Of a stretch of 10,110 nt of DNA, positions 1 to 6,231 are shown piece by piece (the first letter of the stretch is position 1; every line of letters begins with the position of its first letter). The notes under the pieces were generated by a model. The model was not told the DNA's origin. It saw only the letters and a program-made list of their open reading frames with translations, and ran no database searches. The position numbers were made by a program, and so were the translations under genes. Source of the stretch: an uncultured Collinsella sp. (GTDB taxonomy: Bacteria > Actinomycetota > Coriobacteriia > Coriobacteriales > Coriobacteriaceae); assembly GCA_900541665.1 (NCBI GenBank), contig UQKV01000064.1:1-10110 (forward strand), given 5' to 3'.

Positions 1-58
1 GGAAAGAAGCTGCGCCGCGGGGGAGGCGACCCAAATGGCTTTCTCATATCGTCTTTTC

Positions 59-86
59 TGGGCCCATCGCAGAGGGATTCGAACCC
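59..86. repeat. 28-bp direct repeat, copy A (tRNA T-arm-like)
   Basis: This 28-bp segment matches 245-272 at 26 of 28 positions; the two mismatches are both transitions (C/T at 68 and G/A at 75). It begins TGGGCCCAT and ends GGATTCGAACCC. On the minus strand it contains GGGTTCGAATCC, the sequence of a tRNA T-loop with part of its stem. The rest does not fold as a tRNA: the T-stem is incomplete and there is no paired acceptor or CCA. Both copies are preceded by a T-rich run. Confidence 0.75.
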
Positions 87-104
87 GACAGGGTGCGGAG
101 CTGA

Positions 105-125
105 GGAAACGCGCAAGCGTTTTCC
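105..125. other. Hairpin with GCAA loop
   Basis: GGAAACGC (105-112) can pair with GCGTTTTCC (117-125), with one bulged T, around a GCAA tetraloop. No T-tract follows on either strand, so it is not a terminator by itself. It shares the GCAA loop with the terminator at 214-245, which suggests that the two belong to one structured element. Confidence 0.5.
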
Positions 126-213
126 AGCGCAGCACGCGAGGGCCGTAGGCCCGAAGCGAGAGCGGGCGGCGCCAGCTGCACGCGACATCCCTCATCGCCC
201 ACCACTGAATTGG

Positions 214-245
214 AAACGGTCCTCGCAAGGGGACCGTTTTTGTTT
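214..245 (+). terminator. Rho-independent terminator, plus strand
   Basis: AAACGGTCC (214-222) pairs perfectly with GGACCGTTT (231-239). The stem extends by a T-G and a C-G pair to a GCAA tetraloop (225-228). The plus-strand 3' side continues as TTTTTGTTT. On the minus strand the hairpin is followed only by TTTCC, so the signal is directional. It would end a transcript arriving from the left of the window, or one produced by the repeat element itself, because there is no plus-strand gene here. Confidence 0.8.
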
Positions 246-272
246 GGGCCCATTGCAGAAGGATTCGAACCC
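245..272. repeat. 28-bp direct repeat, copy B (tRNA T-arm-like)
   Basis: This is the second copy of the repeat at 59-86, offset by 186 bp and in the same orientation. It lies directly after the T-tract of the terminator at 214-245. On the minus strand both copies translate to the same short peptide, GSNPSAMGP, which explains the internal repetition of the spurious open frame across this region. Confidence 0.75.
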
Positions 273-313
273 ACCAGCACGTCTGTCACAAAGGCCGTGG
301 CCAAAAAATGGCG

Positions 314-505
314 AAAATGAGTACTGCTACTTTGTTTGCAACATATAAAAAGATAGTATTTGCTTAAGTTACGCAGCATATGTCCATTATTAGGACTAAC
401 AGTTGGATCAAAATCGTGCATTCATCGCCATTTCGACTTGCCATCTGGCCTTATTAGTCCAAAATTGCTGCTACCAAATCGGTAACACTACTCATATTTG
501 ATGTT
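314..505. repeat. Degenerate inverted motif in AT-rich segment
   Basis: The plus strand at 318-331 reads ATGAGTACTGCTAC. The minus strand near 480-493 reads ATGAGTAGTGTTAC, 12 of 14 identical and in the opposite orientation. Each motif is preceded by an AAAT/AAAA run and is followed further on by GGACTAA (plus strand near 393-399; minus strand near 457-463). The two arms therefore point towards each other across about 175 bp. This could be the inverted ends of a small non-autonomous element or a regulatory repeat; no transposase is present. Confidence 0.4.
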
Positions 506-526
506 GTTTGACCAGCAGGTCTCCCT

Positions 527-545
527 GCCTTAGCAAATCTAAGGC
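527..545. other. Perfect 7-bp hairpin downstream of argD
   Basis: GCCTTAG (527-533) and CTAAGGC (539-545) are exact inverted repeats around a CAAAT loop. On the minus strand, the arginine operon direction, the hairpin is preceded by TTTT rather than followed by it, so it is not a canonical terminator. It lies 86 bp beyond the argD stop and could protect the 3' end of the mRNA or belong to the neighbouring repeat. Confidence 0.45.
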
Positions 546-630
546 AAAACGGGCTCCAGACCGCTGAATCATGCCGCATAGGGCACGTCCGCAGTCCGGA
601 ACCCGGTCCAAATTGAGTTATTGCGCCGCG

Positions 631-1914
631 TTAGCCCAAGACACCCGACAGAATCTCGATCAGACTGTCCACGTCGACTTCCTCGCAGACGAGCGGCGGC
701 AGGAAACGCAGCGTATGCGCACCTGTAGCGTTGATCACGGCACCGGCGGCCAACGTGCGGGCAACAACATCGTGCGCGTCGCCCGCGGCATCATCCAAAT
801 CACAGCCGAGCATCAAGCCGCGGCCACGTACCTCGGTCACGTGCGGCAGCTTGGCGAGCTTTGCCTCCATATAGGCACCCACCTTGGCAGCATGCTCGGC
901 ATAATCGCCGCGCACGAGCGCGGAGAGCGTCGCGGCACACGCCGTGATGGCCAGGCAGCTACCGCCAAAGGTCGAGCCGTGGTCGCCCGGCTTAAACACG
1001 TCAGCAATCTCCTTCTTTGCCACGACGGCACCCATGGGCACGCCGTCGGCAATGCCCTTGGCAAGGCTCATGATGTCGGGCTCCACGCCATAGGTTTGGA
1101 ACGCAAATGGCTTGCCGGAGCGGAAGATGCCGCACTGAACCTCGTCGGCGATAAGCACGGCGCCCACTTCGTGTGCCAGGTCGCGCGCTGCCGCCATAAA
1201 CTCCTCGGTCATGGGGTGCACGCCACTCTCACCTTGGATCGGCTCGAGCATCACGGCGCAAATATCACTGCCCAGCTGCTTAAAGATCGCACGCAGCTCA
1301 TCGACATTGTTGGGCGTGCAGGCCACAAAGCCACCCGGCAGCGGACGGAAACTATCCTGCAGCCAATCCTGCATGGTGGCGGCAATGGTCTCGAGCGTAC
1401 GGCCGTGAAAACCGCCGCGCATGCACACGATGGTGTTACCGCCGTTACCGGCACGCTTGGCGTACAGGCGCGCGAGCTTCATCGAGCCCTCGTTGGCCTC
1501 GGCGCCGGAGTTGGCAAAGAACGTCTCCCACACCTGCTCGCCCGCAGCCGGGGCACCAAGAGCAGCTGCCGTGGTCTCATCGCCGGCGGCAATGGCATCG
1601 GCAAGCACGCGCGCACCATCTACGTCGTCGTTAGCAAGCTTGGACAGCAGCGCCGCGACCTGTCCACGCTGCTCGATGTAGAAGTAATTGGAGACATGCA
1701 TGAGCTTTTTGGTCTGTGCCTCGAGCGCCGAGAGCACAGCCAGGTTGCCATGACCTAGGCTGCACACGCCGATGCCGGCAAGAAAGTCGAGGTACTCACG
1801 GCCATCGTCGCCGGTGAGCTTCATGCCGTGACCCTCGACAAACTCGACCGGAGAGCGGCCAAAGGTATGCATAACGTAATGGGATTCAAGCGATTGCTGA
1901 GCTGCAAGTGACAT
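631..1914 (-). CDS. argD: Acetylornithine aminotransferase
   Basis: This is a cytosolic, PLP-dependent class III aminotransferase that converts N-acetylglutamate 5-semialdehyde and glutamate to N-acetylornithine and 2-oxoglutarate. In the 427 residues I see the phosphate-binding NSGAEANE (135-142), the ring-stacking GFHGRT (168-173), EPIQGESG (224-231), the Asp of IADEVQCG (D257), the Schiff-base lysine in SLAKG (K286) and STFGG (314-318). The motif after the lysine is IADGVPMGA rather than the usual GGGVPIGA. Between about residues 95 and 127 there is an alanine-rich insertion of roughly 32 residues that E. coli ArgD lacks, which explains the extra length. The ATG start has a GAAAGG ribosome binding site 6 nt upstream. 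It is the last gene of argCJBD, 69 bp after argB. The related succinylornithine or 4-aminobutyrate transaminases are possible alternatives, but the operon argues for ArgD. Confidence 0.95.
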   Translation of the reverse strand: MSLAAQQSLESHYVMHTFGRSPVEFVEGHGMKLTGDDGREYLDFLAGIGVCSLGHGNLAVLSALEAQTKKLMHVSNYFYIEQRGQVAALLSKLANDDVDGARVLADAIAAGDETTAAALGAPAAGEQVWETFFANSGAEANEGSMKLARLYAKRAGNGGNTIVCMRGGFHGRTLETIAATMQDWLQDSFRPLPGGFVACTPNNVDELRAIFKQLGSDICAVMLEPIQGESGVHPMTEEFMAAARDLAHEVGAVLIADEVQCGIFRSGKPFAFQTYGVEPDIMSLAKGIADGVPMGAVVAKKEIADVFKPGDHGSTFGGSCLAITACAATLSALVRGDYAEHAAKVGAYMEAKLAKLPHVTEVRGRGLMLGCDLDDAAGDAHDVVARTLAAGAVINATGAHTLRFLPPLVCEEVDVDSLIEILSGVLG

Positions 1915-1983
1915 GGGATGCCTTTCGTTGAGCGCCGGACGGCGCAGACCTATGGGTGCAGGAATGGGGCGGCTGCGGGTCAG

Positions 1984-2964
1984 CTAGACCGTCTGAAGCT
2001 TCTCGACCTCGTCGAGGTTCTCGGTCAGACGCGCAGCAAACGTCGAAAGCGGATGCGGATGCGTATCGAACTCGTAAGCCGTCTCGGTGGAATGGATCAC
2101 GGTACCGACGCCGGCATCGGTCAGCAGCTCCAGCAGCAGCGAATGCGGCGTGGTGCCGTTGATGATGTGAGCACGAAATACGCCGCCGGCAAGCGCATCG
2201 ACGGCCGCGCGCAGTTTGGGAATCATGCCCTTATCGACCTCGCCGCCGTAGAGCATTTCGTTAACCTCGTCGAGCGTTAGGTTGGAGATAAGCGAGTCCT
2301 TGTCGCTAAAGTCCTTGTACAGACCATCGACATCGGTCAAAAAGATCGCCTTATGCGCGTGGAGCGCCGCGGCAACGGCACCGGCGGCGGTATCGGCGTT
2401 GATGTTGAAGAAACCGCCGTCCTCCCCCGCCGCGACGGTTGCGATGACGGGGATGTACTCGCTGTCGAGTAAGCGCTCGATATAGTCGGTGTTGACGTGC
2501 GTCACTTTGCCCACGCGACCGAGCTCGGGGTCGAGCGGCTCGGCGATGAGCGTGCCGGCATCGCTGCCCGACACGCCCACGGCCAGGTTGCCGTGGTGGT
2601 TGATGGCAGCAACCAGCTCCTGGTTGACCTTGCCGCCCAGCACCTCGCGCACGATATCCATAGTCGCCGGCGTGGTCACGCGCTGGCCGTTCTTAAACTC
2701 GACGGGAATATCGTAATGGCTCAGCGCCTCGTTGATAGCCTTGCCGCCGCCGTGCACGATGACGGGGCGCATACCGATAATCTTGAGCAAAACGATGTCG
2801 CTCATCACGTCGCGGCGCAGCTGCTCATCAACCATGGCGGCTCCGCCATATTTGATAACAACCGTCTTGCCGGTCAGGTTCTTAATCCACGGCAGCGCTT
2901 CGAACAGCAGCTGCGCGGTTGCTTCGTTGGATTCGCTCGAACGACAATCGCGTGCGAATTTCAT
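1984..2964 (-). CDS. argB: Acetylglutamate kinase
   Basis: This amino-acid-kinase-fold enzyme phosphorylates N-acetylglutamate with ATP, the second step of the acetylated arginine pathway. I chose the ATG at 2964 (326 residues): it has GAGG six nt upstream and begins at the expected N-terminal helix. A longer open frame starts at a TTG at 3024 but adds 20 residues without similarity. Visible motifs are IKYGG (37-41), HGGGKA (71-76), GSDAGTL (133-139), NINADTAAGA (187-196), DVDGLY (211-216) and the conserved lysine in GMIPK (K250). The roughly 30 residues before KYGG resemble the N-terminal helix of arginine-inhibited hexameric kinases such as those of Thermotoga and Pseudomonas; E. coli ArgB lacks it. 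Feedback inhibition by arginine is therefore likely (inference). After GVGTVI (residue 290) there is an unusual, acidic C-terminal tail of about 36 residues. It lies 81 bp after argJ. Confidence 0.95.
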   Translation of the reverse strand: MKFARDCRSSESNEATAQLLFEALPWIKNLTGKTVVIKYGGAAMVDEQLRRDVMSDIVLLKIIGMRPVIVHGGGKAINEALSHYDIPVEFKNGQRVTTPATMDIVREVLGGKVNQELVAAINHHGNLAVGVSGSDAGTLIAEPLDPELGRVGKVTHVNTDYIERLLDSEYIPVIATVAAGEDGGFFNINADTAAGAVAAALHAHKAIFLTDVDGLYKDFSDKDSLISNLTLDEVNEMLYGGEVDKGMIPKLRAAVDALAGGVFRAHIINGTTPHSLLLELLTDAGVGTVIHSTETAYEFDTHPHPLSTFAARLTENLDEVEKLQTV

Positions 2965-3045
2965 AATCTGCCTCGTCTTTCGTATCGTTATCGCGCCGTG
3001 CTCCGCTGTCCGCAATCGCGGCAAGATGCGCAGCGAGTCCGGAAT

Positions 3046-4314
3046 CTAGGAACGGTAGTCGCCGTTGATGGAGATGTACTCGTGCGTGAGGTCGCAGGTC
3101 CACACGGTCGTTGCCGCGTCGCCTGCACCCAGGTCGGCCGAGATCACGATCTCGGACGCCTCAAAACGTCGCAGAGCCTCGTCCTCGTCAAAGGGAACAG
3201 TCAGACCGTCGCGGCAGACAGGCATGCCCATCATGTCGATGGAAACGTCTTCCTGGTTAAACTTCACGCCGCACTTGCCAAGCGCCATGGCAACGCGGCC
3301 CCAGTTGCAGTCGTGGCCGGCGATGCAGGTCTTAACGAGCGGCGAGTTGGCAACGGCACGGGCGGCGATATCGGCTTCCTCGTCGTTCACGGCGCCGGTA
3401 ACGGTGACCGTAACAAGCTTGGATGCGCCCTCACCATCGGCGGCGATATTGCGCGCCAGGCTCTCGCACACCTCGTGCACAGCAAATGCCAACTCGTCAA
3501 AGGCATCGGAGCCCTCGACGATAGGCTCGACATCTGCGCCAGCGGCGCCGGAGGCAAGCATGATGCAGGTGTCGTTGGTCGAGGTGTCGGAATCGACCGT
3601 TACCTTGTTAAAGGTCTGCTTGACGGTCGAGAGCAGCAGGGTATGAAGTGCCGCAGGCTCGACGGGGGCATCGGTGGTGATAACTGCGATCATGGTGGCC
3701 ATGTTGGGCATGATCATGCCCGAGCCCTTGCACATGCCGCCTACCGTATAGACATTGCCCGCATGACCCGCAGCCTCACTGACGTAGGACACGGCGTACT
3801 CCTTGGAGTGCGTGTCGGTCGTCATGATGGCGCGAGCGGCATCGGCGCCACCGTGAGCGGAGAGCGCCTCGTAGGCAGCAGGAATGGCGGTCTCAAACGT
3901 GTCGATCGGCAGAATCTGGCCAATCACACCCGTGGAGGCAACCAGAATCTGCTGGGGTTCGCAGCCGATGACCTGCGACGCAATGTTGCACGTCTCGCGC
4001 GCGCAGGCAAGGCCGGTCTCGCCCGTGGCGGCGTTCGCGTTGCCGGAGTTGATTGAAACACCGGCGATGATGCCATAGCCCTTGTCCGCACCGCCCAGGT
4101 TGGCACGGCTCACCTGCACGGGCGCCGCGCAAAAGCGGTTGGTCGTAAACACGCCGGCGCCGGGACAGGGCTTATCGGGCACGACGAGCGCATAGTCCAA
4201 GCGCTCGGGATTCTTCCGGAACCCAGCGTGGATGCCTGCAGCCTTAAAACCAGCCGCAGCCGTAACGCCACCCTCGACGGCGCGAATCTTGATATCAAAC
4301 AGCTCGGTATTCAT
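3046..4314 (-). CDS. argJ: Glutamate N-acetyltransferase / ornithine acetyltransferase
   Basis: ArgJ transfers the acetyl group from N-acetylornithine to glutamate, releasing ornithine and regenerating N-acetylglutamate; bifunctional forms also use acetyl-CoA. The 422-residue proenzyme cleaves itself into alpha and beta chains. The cleavage site is clear in KGSGMIMPNMATM: the break falls between A206 and T207, and T207 becomes the N-terminal nucleophile. The oxyanion-hole STGVIG lies at 127-132, and the C-terminus ends YISINGDYRS, typical of the family. The start is the ATG at 4314, with AAGGAG about 11 nt upstream, a rather long spacing. No argA or argE is in the window, and an ArgJ cycle removes the need for argE. 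Whether it is mono- or bifunctional cannot be decided by eye. Confidence 0.96.
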   Translation of the reverse strand: MNTELFDIKIRAVEGGVTAAAGFKAAGIHAGFRKNPERLDYALVVPDKPCPGAGVFTTNRFCAAPVQVSRANLGGADKGYGIIAGVSINSGNANAATGETGLACARETCNIASQVIGCEPQQILVASTGVIGQILPIDTFETAIPAAYEALSAHGGADAARAIMTTDTHSKEYAVSYVSEAAGHAGNVYTVGGMCKGSGMIMPNMATMIAVITTDAPVEPAALHTLLLSTVKQTFNKVTVDSDTSTNDTCIMLASGAAGADVEPIVEGSDAFDELAFAVHEVCESLARNIAADGEGASKLVTVTVTGAVNDEEADIAARAVANSPLVKTCIAGHDCNWGRVAMALGKCGVKFNQEDVSIDMMGMPVCRDGLTVPFDEDEALRRFEASEIVISADLGAGDAATTVWTCDLTHEYISINGDYRS

Positions 4315-4340
4315 CGTCTTTATGACTCCTTATGTCAAAC

Positions 4341-4412
4341 AAAAAACGGACATCGGTTGGTGCGCCATGCCAGTCGTAATCATGAGACCGGCTTAAGAGT
4401 GGCGCCCCACTC
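4341..4412 (-). promoter_or_regulatory. Possible attenuator in the argC-argJ gap
   Basis: Reading the minus strand from argC, three hairpins can form in this 134-bp gap. The first is GAGTGG-loop-CCACTC (4412-4397). The second is CCGGTC pairing with GACTGG (4391-4386 with 4375-4370). The third is GGCATGG pairing with CC-g-ATGTC (4371-4365 with 4356-4349), followed after CG by T6 (4346-4341), resembling a weak intrinsic terminator. The second and third share bases 4370-4371, so they are mutually exclusive at those positions. Stem strengths are modest, and the structure could be coincidental or only dampen read-through into argJ. Confidence 0.3.
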
Positions 4413-4448
4413 GATGCCCGACTACCAAATCGTTAACAATCGAATGTG

Positions 4449-5519
4449 CTACACCGGGCACGCCACTGTGGGCAAGCCTCGTCGCTCGTCAAAGCCAAAG
4501 ACGATATTGGCGCACTGGACCGCTTGGCCCGCAGCGCCCTTGCACAGATTGTCGATGGCGCCCGTCGCCACCAGCACGCCCGCGCGCTTGTTGAGCGCGA
4601 GGCCAATCTGGGCGGCGTTGGTGCCGACAACCGAAGCCGTCTTGGGCTGCTGGCCGGTATCGAGCACGCGCACAAAGGTGCGACCGGCATAGAACTGCTT
4701 GTAATAGTCGACAACGTCCTCAAGAGCCAAGGAGTCGATGGCCTGCGGCGCGAGCGGCATCGTCACCGTGGAGAGCAGACCACGCTTGAGCGGTGCCAGG
4801 TGCGGGGTAAAGACGACGCGATCGGTCAGGCCAAGGATTTGCTCAATCTCGGGCGTGTGGCGATGCTTACCCACGCCGTAGGCCTCCAAGTTCTCGTCGG
4901 CGCTGCAAAAATGCGTACGAGCGTTGCAGGACTTGCCGGCACCCGTCACACCGCTGATGGCATCAACGATCACGGGGCCGCTCTGGGCAACCCAGCCAGC
5001 GCGCACGGCGGGCGCGGCGGCAAGGCTCGTTGCGGTGGGATAGCAACCGGCGCAGGCGACCAACACGGGCTTTCCGGTGGCATGGTCGGATGCGGCGGTC
5101 TCCAAATCCTGGGAGAACAGCTCGGGCAGACCGAAAGCGCGGGTCTTGAGCAACTCGGGGCTCGTGTGCTCGGCGGCATACCAGGCCTCAAAGGTGGCTG
5201 GATCGCTCAGGCGATAATCGGCCGAGAGGTCAATGCAGGAGACTCCCGCGGCAAGCAGGGCGGGCACCTGAGCCATGGCAGCCGTGTGCGGCACGGCCAA
5301 AAATACCGCGTCGCAGTTCTTGAGTTCGGGGGCATCATGCGTCGTGAAGACAAGATCGCTTACGCCGGTGAAGCTCGGGTACACCGCAGACAACGGCTGG
5401 CCGGCATCGGCGTTGGACGTAATGGCAACAAGTTCAAACTCGGGATGGCCGAGCACGAGGCGAATGAGCTCGGCTCCGGCATATCCAGCCGCGCCGACGA
5501 TTCCAACCTTCAAAGACAT
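4449..5519 (-). CDS. argC: N-acetyl-gamma-glutamyl-phosphate reductase
   Basis: This NADPH-dependent dehydrogenase reduces N-acetylglutamyl phosphate to the 5-semialdehyde, the third step of the pathway, and acts directly after ArgB. The 356-residue protein starts with the Rossmann motif GIVGAAGYAGAE (6-17). It then shows FLAVPHTAA (73-81), IDLSADYRL (96-104), the catalytic cysteine C159 in CAGCYPTA, SGVTGAGK (189-196) and the catalytic-histidine motif GKHRHTPEI (217-225). Its length is usual for the family. The ATG at 5519 has an AAGGAG ribosome binding site 6-7 nt upstream. It is the first gene of argCJBD and follows a region with ArgR-type operator palindromes. Confidence 0.97.
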   Translation of the reverse strand: MSLKVGIVGAAGYAGAELIRLVLGHPEFELVAITSNADAGQPLSAVYPSFTGVSDLVFTTHDAPELKNCDAVFLAVPHTAAMAQVPALLAAGVSCIDLSADYRLSDPATFEAWYAAEHTSPELLKTRAFGLPELFSQDLETAASDHATGKPVLVACAGCYPTATSLAAAPAVRAGWVAQSGPVIVDAISGVTGAGKSCNARTHFCSADENLEAYGVGKHRHTPEIEQILGLTDRVVFTPHLAPLKRGLLSTVTMPLAPQAIDSLALEDVVDYYKQFYAGRTFVRVLDTGQQPKTASVVGTNAAQIGLALNKRAGVLVATGAIDNLCKGAAGQAVQCANIVFGFDERRGLPTVACPV

Positions 5520-5605
5520 ATCAGACTCCTTGTCTGCGATTTATGCACCGATGCGCATTTCGCAGCGGTCGTTATGAAGTGGGTTGAAACTTTAGCACCA
5601 AAAGA

Positions 5606-5642
5606 TGCATTTACACGTAAATGGCTTGCATATTCATGCATT
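5606..5642 (-). promoter_or_regulatory. Tandem ARG boxes (ArgR/AhrC operator) upstream of argC
   Basis: TGCAT-ATTC-ATGCA at 5627-5640 is a perfect inverted repeat with the 5-4-5 layout of ArgR-family sites. A second, degenerate copy, TGCAT-TTAC-ACGTA, lies at 5606-5619. Their centres are 21 bp apart, two helical turns, which is the standard tandem spacing for an ArgR hexamer. They lie about 87-121 bp upstream of the argC start. A possible extended -10 (TGC-TAAAGT on the minus strand, hexamer at 5589-5594) lies just downstream, which would place the boxes over the -35 region and fit repression by arginine. The -10 is weak evidence; the boxes are good. Confidence 0.7.
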
Positions 5643-5685
5643 GAAACATTCCCGACACATTCGCTTGAAGGAATTGACAAATAGA

Positions 5686-5739
5686 GCGGGCCCCGTATTG
5701 ACCGGCACTCCTTACGGTGCCGGGCAACACGGGGCCCGC
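5686..5739 (-). terminator. Nested-hairpin terminator of the flavin operon
   Basis: An 11-bp perfect stem (GCGGGCCCCGT at 5686-5696 with ACGGGGCCCGC at 5729-5739) encloses a second 7-bp stem (CCGGCAC at 5702-5708 with GTGCCGG at 5717-5723). On the minus strand it is followed by TCTATTTG, a short, imperfect U-tract; on the plus strand no T-run follows. It starts 38 bp after the stop of the last PNPOx gene, so it most likely ends the flavin operon and insulates argC. The near-symmetry means the inner and outer stems together form a tall structure. Confidence 0.75.
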
Positions 5740-5776
5740 CCATGCGAAAACTAAGTTGTTAGGATGAGCCAGCTGG

Positions 5777-6187
5777 CTAGAGCTCGACCGGCACCCATTC
5801 GTCGTGATTGCAGATAAAAGCCTCGGGATCTTCGACGCTAAAGAAGACGAGCGTGGGGTCGTTAGGCCCCTCATAGTGCTCGCCCAGGCGCTCTAGATGC
5901 TTCCACCCGGCTTCGCGCATTTCGTCTAAAGCCCGGTCATCCAAGCCGGCACGCCCGCGCAAGATGAGCCAGCCATGGCCCGGCCACCAACTCGTGGCCT
6001 CAAAGCGCTGGTTTTGCAGCAGTTCCTGCCACACATCTTTAGTGCGCGCTGTCACAAACCACAGCTTGCCGTCCTGAATCTGTGCAAACGAGAACGGACG
6101 CACATGAGGCTGTCCGTCAACGCTCGTCGCCAAGTACCACGCCGGCACCGACGTCAGATACTCCAACACCGTATTCAATCCGTCCAC
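5777..6187 (-). CDS. PNPOx-family FMN-binding split-barrel protein (downstream copy)
   Basis: This 136-residue protein belongs to the pyridoxamine-5'-phosphate-oxidase-related split-barrel family, whose members usually bind FMN as dimers. Visible family features are PAWYLAT (15-21), HVRPFSFA (28-35) and DGKLWFVTARTKDVW (39-53), where the Arg and Lys residues commonly contact the FMN phosphate, then SWWPGHGWLILRG (66-78) and LVFFSVED (113-120). It is much shorter than PdxH and is unlikely to make pyridoxal phosphate; a flavin reductase, another redox enzyme or a flavin-binding role are possible. The start is a GTG at 6187, fixed by a strong AGGAGG 4 nt upstream. It is a clear paralogue of the next gene upstream, 44 bp away. 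The substrate is unknown. Confidence 0.85.
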   Translation of the reverse strand: MDGLNTVLEYLTSVPAWYLATSVDGQPHVRPFSFAQIQDGKLWFVTARTKDVWQELLQNQRFEATSWWPGHGWLILRGRAGLDDRALDEMREAGWKHLERLGEHYEGPNDPTLVFFSVEDPEAFICNHDEWVPVEL

Positions 6188-6231
6188 GTTTCCTCCTGTA
6201 CTAGCCAGTTTGAGAGCCTGGTTTGTGTGAG

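Larger units (their letters stand above)
1..630. other. Gene-free, repeat-rich intergenic region downstream of argD
   Basis: I see no credible coding sequence here. The one long open frame (minus strand, about 44-421) runs straight through hairpins and two copies of a repeat, has no convincing ribosome binding site and resembles no family I know. Positions 1-290 are GC-rich and carry a 28-bp direct repeat, two small hairpins (105-125 with a GCAA loop; 140-152, GGGCC-GTA-GGCCC) and a plus-strand terminator. Positions about 296-520 are clearly more AT-rich than the flanking genes and hold a degenerate inverted motif. A further perfect hairpin lies at 527-545. No canonical terminator for the arginine operon is visible on the minus strand. 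The whole stretch looks like dispersed repeat material or a mobile-element remnant. Confidence 0.7.

Noticed and set aside
70..92. Possible tRNA 3' end on the minus strand
   Set aside because: GGGTTCGAATCC is present, but the T-stem pairs at only three positions, no acceptor partner or anticodon arm is found and CCA is absent.
309..368. Short plus-strand open frame beginning ATGGCGAAAATGAG
   Set aside because: It has 19 codons and no ribosome binding site, and it coincides with the inverted motif; nothing supports translation.
44..421. Minus-strand open frame (125 codons) in the region after argD
   Set aside because: It spans two copies of a 28-bp repeat and a terminator hairpin, so it is most likely read-through of repeat DNA rather than a gene.
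571..1758. Long plus-strand open frame (395 codons)
   Set aside because: It is antisense to argD, has no family motif and is explained by GC-rich codon bias on the opposite strand.
2965..3024. N-terminal extension of ArgB from a TTG codon
   Set aside because: The extra 20 residues match nothing in the family and lack a good ribosome binding site; the ATG at 2964 has one.
2497..4056. Long plus-strand open frame (519 codons)
   Set aside because: It is antisense to argB and argJ, crosses their intergenic gap and shows a His/Arg/Gly-rich composition typical of a shadow frame.
4446..5684. Plus-strand open frame (412 codons)
   Set aside because: It covers argC in antisense and runs through the ArgR operator; no recognisable domain.
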